A stretch of DNA of 58,864 nt, taken from contig NZ_JANLJJ010000091.1 in the NCBI RefSeq assembly GCF_029255545.1, positions 1-58,864 on the forward strand, read 5' to 3'. This DNA comes from Ferrovibrio sp. (lineage in GTDB: Bacteria; Pseudomonadota; Alphaproteobacteria; Ferrovibrionales; Ferrovibrionaceae). Both the position numbers and the translations under genes were made by a program. Each line of letters starts with the position of its first letter. Position 1 is the stretch's first letter. Positions 8,220 to 15,546 of this stretch are shown here, in pieces. The notes below the pieces were generated by a model that worked only from the letters and a program-made list of their open reading frames with translations, was not told where the DNA came from and made no database searches.

Positions 8220-9929
8220 ATGTTGAGCCGCCGCGATATCCTCCAGGCGTCCGCCGCCGCTGCCGTTCTGCTTGGCAGCGGTATGCGCGTCGGCGCCGCT
8301 GCCGCCACGCAGAAGATCAATCAGGCCGATCTGTTGCGCTTCCAGCCGGTCGGCCAGGTCACGCTGCTGCATTTCACCGATATTCACGCCCAGCTGGTTC
8401 CGCTGTATTTCCGTGAGCCAAGCGTGAATATCGGCGTTGGCGAAGCACTTGGCCTGCCGCCGCACCTGGTCGGCAAATACCTGCTGGATCAATACGGCAT
8501 CAAGGCCGGCACGCCGGAAGCTCATGCGCTGGCCTATCCCGATTTCGTGCAGCTGGCCAAGGACTATGGCCGGTTGGGCGGCGTGGCTCATATGGCCACG
8601 CTGATCAAGGCAATCCGCGCCGAACGGCCGAACAACACGCTGCTGCTGGATGGCGGCGATACCTGGCAGGGCAGCTACACCTCGCTGGCGACCAAGGGCG
8701 CCGACATGGTGAAGGTGATGGAGGCCCTGGGCGTCGATGCCATGACGGCGCATTGGGAATTCACCTACGGCGCCGAGCGCGTGAAAGAGCTGGCCGAAGG
8801 GATGAAAATCCCGTTCCTGTGCGGCAACGTGAAGGACAACAGCTTCGGTGACGCGGTATTCGACGCGATCAAGATGTTCGAGCGCGGCGGGGTCAAGATC
8901 GCCGTGATCGGCCAGGCCTTCCCCTACACGCCGATTGCCAACCCGCGCTATATGATCCCGGACTGGTCGTTCGGCATCGAAGAGGAAAAGGTGCAGGAGC
9001 ATGTCGAGGCGGCGCGCGCCCAAGGCGCCGAGCTCGTCGTGCTGCTCAGCCATAATGGTTTCGATGTCGACCGCAAGCTTGCGGCCCGGGTCAAGGGCAT
9101 TGACGTCATCCTTACCGGCCACACCCATGACGCCATCCCCGCGCCGGTGAAGGTCGGCAACACCCTGCTGATCGCGCCGGGCAGCCATGGCAAGTTCCTC
9201 GCCCGCCTCGATTTGCAGGTGAAGGACAAGCGCGTCACCGATTACCGCTTCCGTCTGATTCCGGTCTTCTCCGATGCCATTGCGCCTGACCCGGCGATGG
9301 CGAAACTGGTCGATGAGGTACGCGCGCCACACAGGGCGGTGCTCGACAAGGTTTATGGCCGCGCCGACTCGCTGCTATACCGTCGCGGCAATTTCAATGG
9401 CACCTTCGACGACCTGATCTGCCAGGCGATGATCGCCGAGCGTGAGGCGGAAATCGCGCTGTCGCCCGGCTTCCGCTGGGGCGCGACCCTGCTGCCCGGC
9501 CAGGATATCACCGGCGACATCCTCTATTCGCAGACCGCGATTACCTATCCGAATGTCTATCGCAACCAGATGACCGGCGAATTCCTCAAGACCGTACTGG
9601 AGGACGTCGCGGACAACCTGTTTAACCCGGATCCCTATTACCAGCAGGGCGGCGACATGGTGCGGGTTGGCGGGCTGGCCTACACCATCGATATCGCCAA
9701 GCCGATCGGCCAGCGCATCTCGAACATGACGCTGCTGCGGACCGGCCAGCCGATCGATCCGGCCAAATCCTATGCCGTGGCCGGCTGGGCCTCGATCAAC
9801 GAGGGGACCGAAGGACCGCCGATCTACGATCTGGTCGGCAAATACATCGCCACGCAAAAGACGGTGAAGATTCCTGAAAACCGCAGCGTGAAAGTTGTCG
9901 GCGCCGATCAGCGCGGTATTGCCGGCTGA
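8220..9929 (+). CDS. soxB: Thiosulfohydrolase SoxB
   Basis: Periplasmic dimanganese hydrolase of the 5'-nucleotidase/metallophosphatase family that releases sulfate from SoxY-bound thiosulfonate. The 569 residues start with a twin-arginine signal (SRRDILQ). Metal-site motifs are DIHAQ (Asp54, His56), LLDGGDTWQGS, LLSHNGFD and LTGHTHDA. The SoxB-specific insert PHLVGKYLL and a C-terminal nucleotidase-like domain are present. Full family length. The start follows GAGGAACAGAGAG. It is separated from soxA by a hairpin and a palindrome, unlike the tight spacing elsewhere in the locus, and is followed by soxC after 25 bases. Confidence 0.97.
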   Translation: MLSRRDILQASAAAAVLLGSGMRVGAAAATQKINQADLLRFQPVGQVTLLHFTDIHAQLVPLYFREPSVNIGVGEALGLPPHLVGKYLLDQYGIKAGTPEAHALAYPDFVQLAKDYGRLGGVAHMATLIKAIRAERPNNTLLLDGGDTWQGSYTSLATKGADMVKVMEALGVDAMTAHWEFTYGAERVKELAEGMKIPFLCGNVKDNSFGDAVFDAIKMFERGGVKIAVIGQAFPYTPIANPRYMIPDWSFGIEEEKVQEHVEAARAQGAELVVLLSHNGFDVDRKLAARVKGIDVILTGHTHDAIPAPVKVGNTLLIAPGSHGKFLARLDLQVKDKRVTDYRFRLIPVFSDAIAPDPAMAKLVDEVRAPHRAVLDKVYGRADSLLYRRGNFNGTFDDLICQAMIAEREAEIALSPGFRWGATLLPGQDITGDILYSQTAITYPNVYRNQMTGEFLKTVLEDVADNLFNPDPYYQQGGDMVRVGGLAYTIDIAKPIGQRISNMTLLRTGQPIDPAKSYAVAGWASINEGTEGPPIYDLVGKYIATQKTVKIPENRSVKVVGADQRGIAG

Positions 9930-9954
9930 ACGGACCCCGGAGGAGGAAACGACA

Positions 9955-11232
9955 ATGACCGAGACGAAAGACAAGCCTTCACGGCGCAGCTTCCTGAAGA
10001 AATCCGTAGCCGCTGGCGGTTTTACCCTACTGGCCGGCGCTGGCGTAGGCGAGGCGATGGCGGCTGGCGAGGACAACCTGCCGCCGAATGTGCCGGAATG
10101 GATGAAGACGCTGGGCTCCGGCGTCACCGCCAATCCCTATGGCTCGCCATCGTCCTATGAGAAGAACGTGATCCGCCGCAATGTCGGCTGGCTCACCGCC
10201 ACGGAAGAATCGTCGATCAATTTCACCCCGATCCACGAGCTGGACGGCATCATCACGCCGAGCGGCCTGTGCTTCGAGCGCCATCACGGTGGCGTGCCCG
10301 AGATCGACCCTGAGCAGCATCGCCTGATGATCCACGGCCTGGTCGACCGGCCGCTGATCTTCACTATGGATGAACTGATGCGCTTCCCCTCGGTCAGCCG
10401 CATCCACTTCCTGGAATGCCCGGCCAATGGCGGCATGGAATGGAAAGGCGCGCAGATGGCCGGCGTGCAGTTCAGCCATGGCATGGTGCATTGCTGCGAA
10501 TGGACCGGCGTCAAGCTGTCTACCCTGCTGGCCGAAGTGGGCGTCCAGAAGGCAGCGAAATGGCTGCTGGCTGAAGGCGCCGATGCCGCCGCGATGACGC
10601 GCAGCATCCCGCTGGACAAGGCGATGGACGACATTATCGTCGCCTATTCGCAGAACGGCGAGCGCATCCGGCCGGAGAACGGCTATCCGCTGCGCCTGCT
10701 GGTACCGGGCTGGGAAGGCAACGTGAATGTCAAATGGCTGCGCCGCATCAAGGTCGGTGACCAGCCCTGGCATCACCGCGAAGAGACCTCGAAATACACC
10801 GACCTGATGCCGGACGGCAAAGCACGGCAGTTCACCTTCGTGCAGGAAGCCAATTCGGTGATCACCTCACCCTGCCCAGAAAAGCCGATGAAATTCGGCA
10901 AGGGTTTCTACGAGATTCGCGGCATCGCCTGGTCAGGCTATGGCAAGATCAAAAAGGTGGATGTCAGTATCGATGGCGGCATGAACTGGAAAACCGCCGA
11001 ACTGCAGTCGCCGGTCTTCTCCAAGAGCCTGACGCGTTTCCGCCTGCCGCTGCAATGGGACGGGCGACCGATGCTGCTGCAGAGCCGCGCAATGGACGAA
11101 AGCGGTTATGTGCAGCCCACCATCGAGGCGCTGCGCAAGGCGCGCGGCCTCAATTCGATCTACCACAAGAATTCGGTCCATACCTGGCGTGTGCTGCCGA
11201 CCGGCGAGGTGCAGAATGTCCAAGTCGCTTAA
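9955..11232 (+). CDS. soxC: Sulfane dehydrogenase molybdenum subunit SoxC
   Basis: Molybdenum-cofactor subunit of SoxCD, which oxidises the sulfane sulfur held on SoxY and gives the pathway its full electron yield. The 425 residues open with a twin-arginine signal (SRRSFLKKSVAAGG). The sulfite-oxidase fold has cofactor ligand Cys155 in HFLECPANGG, and a C-terminal dimerisation domain carries DVSIDGG and RFRLPLQWDG. The start at 9955 follows GGAGGAGGAAAC. The 3' end overlaps soxD by 17 bases, implying translational coupling. Presence of soxCD implies that no sulfur globules need form from thiosulfate. Confidence 0.96.
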   Translation: MTETKDKPSRRSFLKKSVAAGGFTLLAGAGVGEAMAAGEDNLPPNVPEWMKTLGSGVTANPYGSPSSYEKNVIRRNVGWLTATEESSINFTPIHELDGIITPSGLCFERHHGGVPEIDPEQHRLMIHGLVDRPLIFTMDELMRFPSVSRIHFLECPANGGMEWKGAQMAGVQFSHGMVHCCEWTGVKLSTLLAEVGVQKAAKWLLAEGADAAAMTRSIPLDKAMDDIIVAYSQNGERIRPENGYPLRLLVPGWEGNVNVKWLRRIKVGDQPWHHREETSKYTDLMPDGKARQFTFVQEANSVITSPCPEKPMKFGKGFYEIRGIAWSGYGKIKKVDVSIDGGMNWKTAELQSPVFSKSLTRFRLPLQWDGRPMLLQSRAMDESGYVQPTIEALRKARGLNSIYHKNSVHTWRVLPTGEVQNVQVA

Positions 11233-11875
11233 GCTGCTCTCTCTCGTTTTCGTCTGCAGCATTGCCCTGCCCGTCCTGGCGCAGGACAAGGCGCCACCCA
11301 AGCCTTTCGGCTTCGGCAAGCCTGCCACCAAGGAGCAGGTCGCCGGCTGGGATATCGATGTGCGTGGCCCCGACGGCGCCGGCCTGCCGCCCGGCAAGGG
11401 GACGGTCGCCGCCGGCGAGGAGCTGTATATGGCGCAATGCGCCGCCTGCCATGGCGAATTCGCCGAGGGTGCCGGGCGCTATCCAGAACTGGTCGGCGGC
11501 CGGGGCACGCTGAAATCGGAAGACCCGCGCAAGACCGTCGACAGCTACTGGCCGCACGGCCCCGGCGTGTTCGATTATATCCGCCGCGCCATGCCGTTTG
11601 GCGCGCCACAGAGCTTGTCTCCGGATGAAGTCTATTCCATCGTGGCCTGGCTGCTGAACCAGGCCGACCTGTGGCCCGCTGACAAGGACCTCGATGCCGC
11701 CGGCCTGCGTCAGATCAAGCTGCCGAACCGCGACGGTTTCATCGCCGGCGGCGATCCCCGACCCGATGTGAAGCCCGACACATGCATGACCAATTGCCGC
11801 AAGGCTCCGCCGAAAATCACCAGCGATCTGGCCGCCCGGCTGGGCGTGACGCCGACCCAGAAAACCGGCGACTGA
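11216..11875 (+). CDS. soxD: Sulfane dehydrogenase cytochrome subunit SoxD, short monohaem form
   Basis: Electron-transfer partner of SoxC in the periplasm. The 219 residues contain a signal peptide (about 1-22, LAQ), a single haem site Cys75-Ala-Ala-Cys78-His79 and a likely Met126 ligand in RRAMPFG. SoxD of Paracoccus is nearly twice as long and dihaem; here the second cytochrome domain is absent. The tail instead ends in a short Cys190-x3-Cys194 segment (DTCMTNC) and a basic end. GAGGTG precedes the ATG, which lies inside soxC. Identity is supported by position after soxC and by the PDV...C..NC tail. Confidence 0.88.
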   Translation: MSKSLKLLSLVFVCSIALPVLAQDKAPPKPFGFGKPATKEQVAGWDIDVRGPDGAGLPPGKGTVAAGEELYMAQCAACHGEFAEGAGRYPELVGGRGTLKSEDPRKTVDSYWPHGPGVFDYIRRAMPFGAPQSLSPDEVYSIVAWLLNQADLWPADKDLDAAGLRQIKLPNRDGFIAGGDPRPDVKPDTCMTNCRKAPPKITSDLAARLGVTPTQKTGD

Positions 11876-11877
11876 GC

Positions 11878-12336
11878 ATGTGGAGCCGACGCAGCCTGCT
11901 GCTGGCCGCTCTGCCGGCGGCAGGCTTATCCGCGATGCCGGGCATGGCGGTGGCGCAGAAATTCGCCGACCCGCAGCCCAGCATCGACAATCCGCGCAAG
12001 ATCGTGCTCAGCCTGTCGGAAGATGATCCGAAACGGATCAACGCGGTGATCAGCAACATCGTCAATATCCAGAAGTATTACGATGCCACCCAGGTAAAGC
12101 TGGCGGTGGTGGCCTATGGTCCGGGCATCGTCGCGGTGCTGAAAGGCCAGAGCCCGGTGGCGCAGCGCATTGCCGCCCTGCAGGACCTGGAGGTCGAATT
12201 CGTGGCCTGCGGCGCTACACTGGAAACCCTGAAGAAAACCCAAGCCGACCTGCTGCCCGATATCGCCGTGGTGCCCAATGGCCTGCCCGAGATCGTCGAG
12301 CGCGGCCTGCGTGGCTGGATTTACCTGCATCCGTGA
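11878..12336 (+). CDS. Tat-exported DsrE-family protein
   Basis: 152 residues. The N-terminus is a twin-arginine signal (SRRSLLLAALPAAG), with cleavage likely after VAQ. The rest is a DsrE/DsrF-like fold: KIVLSLSEDDPKRIN, KLAVVAYGPG, then EFVACGATLETL with the only cysteine (Cys111) at the position where DsrE-type proteins carry sulfur. Most DsrE proteins are cytoplasmic, so export is notable. It begins two bases after the soxD stop, so it is surely co-transcribed. The inferred role is sulfur binding or relay for Sox proteins in the periplasm; this is not proven by sequence. Confidence 0.78.
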   Translation: MWSRRSLLLAALPAAGLSAMPGMAVAQKFADPQPSIDNPRKIVLSLSEDDPKRINAVISNIVNIQKYYDATQVKLAVVAYGPGIVAVLKGQSPVAQRIAALQDLEVEFVACGATLETLKKTQADLLPDIAVVPNGLPEIVERGLRGWIYLHP

Positions 12337-12350
12337 TCCGGAGGCCCGTC

Positions 12351-12956
12351 ATGCTGACCCGTCGCACCCTGCTCCGCTCTGCTCTCGCCGCCGGCATCGC
12401 TCCGGCGCTGCTGCCTGGCCCGGCCCGCGCCACCAAACTGAACGACGACGGCCTGCATGTGGAGGACTGGTGGCTGGAGAGCTTCCTCGACCTCAAGCAG
12501 GACATTGAGGACGCCGCCGCCAAGGGCAAGCGCGTCGTGCTGAGCTTCGAACAACGCGGCTGCATCTACTGCGCCGAGATGCATGAGAAGCATCTCGCCA
12601 GCCCGGTGATCAGTGGCTATATCCGCAAGCATTTCGAGATGATCCAGGTCAACCTGTTCGGCGGTCGCGAGATCACCGACCTGGACGGCAAGGTCCTGCC
12701 CGAGAAGGACATGGCCCGCAAATGGGCGGTGACCACCACGCCGACGCTGTTCTTCCTGCCGCCGGCAGCCGGGGCTGTCTCGGTGAAAGACGCTGCTTCG
12801 GCCCGCATGCGTGGCCTGCTGCCGCCGCCGACCTTCCTGGCCATGTTCCGCTATGTGGCCGAGCGCGCCTACGAGAAGGGCGAGTTCCCCGCCTATGCCC
12901 GACAGCATGAAGCCGAGTTGGCCAAGGCCATCGCCGCCGGCACGCCGATCAACTAG
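12351..12956 (+). CDS. SoxW-like exported thioredoxin
   Basis: 201 residues with a twin-arginine signal (TRRTLLRSALAAG) and a thioredoxin-like fold: active site Cys71-Ile-Tyr-Cys74 and the cis-proline loop TTTPTLFF. The arrangement resembles SoxW, the periplasmic thioredoxin of sox clusters, and other DUF-type thioredoxin-fold proteins. A strong GGAGG precedes the ATG at 12351. It follows the DsrE-like gene by 14 bases. It probably reduces disulfides or sulfur adducts on SoxY or on the DsrE-like neighbour. It is the second thioredoxin of the locus besides SoxS. The name SoxW is by context, not by a diagnostic motif. Confidence 0.72.
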   Translation: MLTRRTLLRSALAAGIAPALLPGPARATKLNDDGLHVEDWWLESFLDLKQDIEDAAAKGKRVVLSFEQRGCIYCAEMHEKHLASPVISGYIRKHFEMIQVNLFGGREITDLDGKVLPEKDMARKWAVTTTPTLFFLPPAAGAVSVKDAASARMRGLLPPPTFLAMFRYVAERAYEKGEFPAYARQHEAELAKAIAAGTPIN

Positions 12957-12965
12957 ACTGGCGGC

Positions 12966-14510
12966 GTGACCCTGACGCGACAGGCCGGTTACGGCCTCAC
13001 CCTTTTCCTCACTTCGGCCGCCGCGCTGATCGTCGAGATCGTCGCCGGGCGCATGCTGGCGCCCTATGTCGGCATGTCGCTCTACACCTGGACAGCCATC
13101 ATCGCCGTGGTGCTGGCCGGACTTTCGGTCGGCCACTGGATCGGCGGCCGGCTGGCGGCGCCACAGGTCGCGCATCAGACCGCCCTGCGCGGCATCGCCA
13201 TCGCCCTGCTGCTGGCCGGCCTGACGGCCGGCGGTGCCGCGCCATTGCTGAAGGGGCTGGCCGCCCTGCTCGGCGGCAGTGACACGCCCCCGCTGCTGTT
13301 GATCACTCTGCTGGCCGCCGGCGTCTTCCTGCTGCCCAGCCTGTTCGTCGGCATCGTCTCGCCGGTGCTGACCAAGCTGGCGATCGACGACGCGCCACAT
13401 CACCAGGGCCCCATCATCGGCCGCATGTTCGCGCTGGGCGCCGCCGGCAGCATCCTCGGCACGCTCAGCGCCGGCTATGTGTTCATCTCCTGGATCGGCT
13501 CGACCGGCACCTTGCTGGCGGTGACCGCATTGTATCTGTTGTTTGCCATCCTGTTCTGGACTGGCGCCGGCAAGGTGAAGATCACCCTGCCGCTGGCCAC
13601 CCTGGTGCTGCTCGGCAGTTTCGGACTGGCGCAGTTGCCGGGCTTTGCTGCGCCATGCGAGCGGGAAAGCGATTATTACTGCATCCGCATCGTCGATTTT
13701 GCGCCCCAGAGCGGCCGGCCATCGGCCGCCATGGTGCTGGACCACCTGGCGCACAGCATCAACGACCGCGACGATCCCGGCCTGCTCTACAGCCCCTATC
13801 TGCATTTCGTCGCCCTGCGCACCGAACGCCTGCTGCAGGGCCGCGCACCGCAGGCCTATTTCATCGGCGGCGGCGCCTTCACTTTGCCGAGGGCCTGGGC
13901 CGCAAGATTTCCCGAGGCGAAACTGACGGTGGCCGAGATCGACCCCGTCGTCACCGCCATGGCCGCAAAGGCCATGTGGCTCGATCCCACCGCATCGGCG
14001 CTGGATATCCGCCATGCCGATGCGCGGCGTACGCTGGACATCCTGCCTGAGGACCGGCGTTTCGACCTGATCCTGGGCGATGCCTTCCATGATTACGCCA
14101 TCCCGCCGCATCTGGTGACGCGTGAATTCCATCAGCTGCTGCTGCGTCGGCTGGCGCCGCGCGGGGCTTATGCGATCAACGTGATCGACCAGAGCGAGAA
14201 TCCGCGTTTCACCTTCGCGCTGGTCAAAACAATGCAACGCGACTTCCCTGTCGTCGAGGTTTGGCTCGACGATGAAAGCCGCCGGCGCGGTGGCCGGGTC
14301 ACCTTCGTGGTGCTGGGCCTGCGTGAGGCGAGCGACGCGGCCGTGCTGCGCGCGATCGAACCATTCCGCCGCACCTGGCTACGCTGGCCGCAGAACGACC
14401 TCGACACGCGTATTGCTGCCGCAGACCTGCCGATATTGACCGATGATTTCGCACCGGTCGACCGCCTGATGGCCGGTTTCGTGCTGCGTCCTGACGAGAT
14501 GCTGCGCTGA
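12966..14510 (+). CDS. Membrane-fused spermidine-synthase-like protein
   Basis: 514 residues from a GTG start. Residues 1-215 form about seven membrane segments (opening GLTLFLTSAAALIVEIVAGR). The C-terminal part is a class I SAM-binding domain of the spermidine synthase family: AYFIGGGAFTLPRAW, VAEIDPVV, FDLILGDAFHDYAIP. The acidic gate residue region is present, but polyamine specificity cannot be judged. Such fused proteins are common and mostly uncharacterised. It lies nine bases after the SoxW-like gene and ends the plus-strand run, so it may be part of the sox transcript. A link with sulfur oxidation is only positional. Confidence 0.8.
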   Translation: MTLTRQAGYGLTLFLTSAAALIVEIVAGRMLAPYVGMSLYTWTAIIAVVLAGLSVGHWIGGRLAAPQVAHQTALRGIAIALLLAGLTAGGAAPLLKGLAALLGGSDTPPLLLITLLAAGVFLLPSLFVGIVSPVLTKLAIDDAPHHQGPIIGRMFALGAAGSILGTLSAGYVFISWIGSTGTLLAVTALYLLFAILFWTGAGKVKITLPLATLVLLGSFGLAQLPGFAAPCERESDYYCIRIVDFAPQSGRPSAAMVLDHLAHSINDRDDPGLLYSPYLHFVALRTERLLQGRAPQAYFIGGGAFTLPRAWAARFPEAKLTVAEIDPVVTAMAAKAMWLDPTASALDIRHADARRTLDILPEDRRFDLILGDAFHDYAIPPHLVTREFHQLLLRRLAPRGAYAINVIDQSENPRFTFALVKTMQRDFPVVEVWLDDESRRRGGRVTFVVLGLREASDAAVLRAIEPFRRTWLRWPQNDLDTRIAAADLPILTDDFAPVDRLMAGFVLRPDEMLR

Positions 14511-14513
14511 CAG

Positions 14514-15503
14514 TCAGGCCGGAATTTCGCCCGCAGTCTGCGCCGCCTTGCGGGCGCGAAACCGGTCGATCGCTTCGGCCACTTCGCCAGCCAGCGCCGA
14601 GGCATCGCGATCGGGATTGAAAAACGCCAGCACGGCCTCGCCCAGCGTCTTCATGAGATCCAGCGGCTTCTGCCAGTCCGGCGTATAGATAAAGCTCGCG
14701 CCCTGTTCGGCGATTTGCCGCGCTGCCTGCAACAGCCGGTCACAGATCTGGCCTACATGGGCAAATTCGGTATTGGCAACGCGACGCTGGATATCTTCGG
14801 TGGAGGCAATCAGATCGTTCAGCATGGCCAGACTGCCCTCATCCGGCGACAAGCCAGAGCGATAGATCGGCACGATCTGTTCGGCAACGAAGGCGATGCG
14901 AAAAGCCGATGCGCGCAAACGCTGGCGATTGATCTCCTCATTCGCCACCATGATCTCATGCTGCAGTCCATGCGGATCGATCTGCTCGCCTGCCAGTTTG
15001 GCTCGCATCGGATTCGGTACATGGATCAGTTGTACCGTGCTGTTGCCGCGCGCATCGCTGCGCCGACGATCTGGGCCGATATAGTCCGAGGTAACGACAA
15101 ACGGCTTGCGGTTCAGACCAACGGCCTCCACCCGCTCCAGCAGGGACCGGGTCGAAAGCGGTTTGACCAGCAGGTCGTCAGCGCCGGAATCGATGATCCG
15201 GCGAACCGTGGATTGCTGCGGCTCCCAAGTGGTAAGGATCACCGGCAGATAGGGATTGATCCCAAGCCTGCCATGCCGCAGATCGCTGGTCAGCGCGATG
15301 GGGTCGCCGCCCGGCATCTCGACAGCCATGAAAACCAGGTCGGGCTGGGCCACATGGAGCAGGTCGGCGAAGCCTTCCAGGCTCTCGAATTCGCGCAGGT
15401 GGTTATAACCAGACCCCACCAGGGCCTGACGGTACAGCCGCCGGGTGCCCAATGCGGGGTCGCCATATAGTATCCGCACATCCGCGCGCCGTTCAGATAT
15501 CAT
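14514..15503 (-). CDS. Receiver-domain protein lacking the phospho-acceptor Asp
   Basis: 329 residues. Residues 9-130 align with a CheY-like receiver: ILYGDP, FMAVEMPGG and LLVKPLS, with the conserved Lys114. The residue expected to be the phosphorylated Asp is Ala60, and only one acidic residue (Asp15) remains in the usual pair. This looks like a pseudo-receiver. The rest (about 150-329) has the motif IGPDRRRSD, common in alphaproteobacterial signalling proteins, and long helices that could be a coiled coil. No DNA-binding or enzyme domain is recognised. It converges with the spermidine-synthase-like gene, with three bases between them. Confidence 0.72.
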   Translation of the reverse strand: MISERRADVRILYGDPALGTRRLYRQALVGSGYNHLREFESLEGFADLLHVAQPDLVFMAVEMPGGDPIALTSDLRHGRLGINPYLPVILTTWEPQQSTVRRIIDSGADDLLVKPLSTRSLLERVEAVGLNRKPFVVTSDYIGPDRRRSDARGNSTVQLIHVPNPMRAKLAGEQIDPHGLQHEIMVANEEINRQRLRASAFRIAFVAEQIVPIYRSGLSPDEGSLAMLNDLIASTEDIQRRVANTEFAHVGQICDRLLQAARQIAEQGASFIYTPDWQKPLDLMKTLGEAVLAFFNPDRDASALAGEVAEAIDRFRARKAAQTAGEIPA

Positions 15504-15546
15504 GCCGCGATCCTACGGAGCCTTCGCGGTTGCAACAAGAGTCAGC

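Noticed and set aside
7227-9332. Long minus-strand frame over soxA/soxB
   Set aside because: Mirror frame of GC-rich coding DNA; no family features and no ribosome site, while soxA and soxB are certain.
12321-14237. Minus-strand frame of 638 codons over the SoxW-like and spermidine-synthase-like genes
   Set aside because: His/Gln-rich low-complexity translation typical of an antisense shadow.
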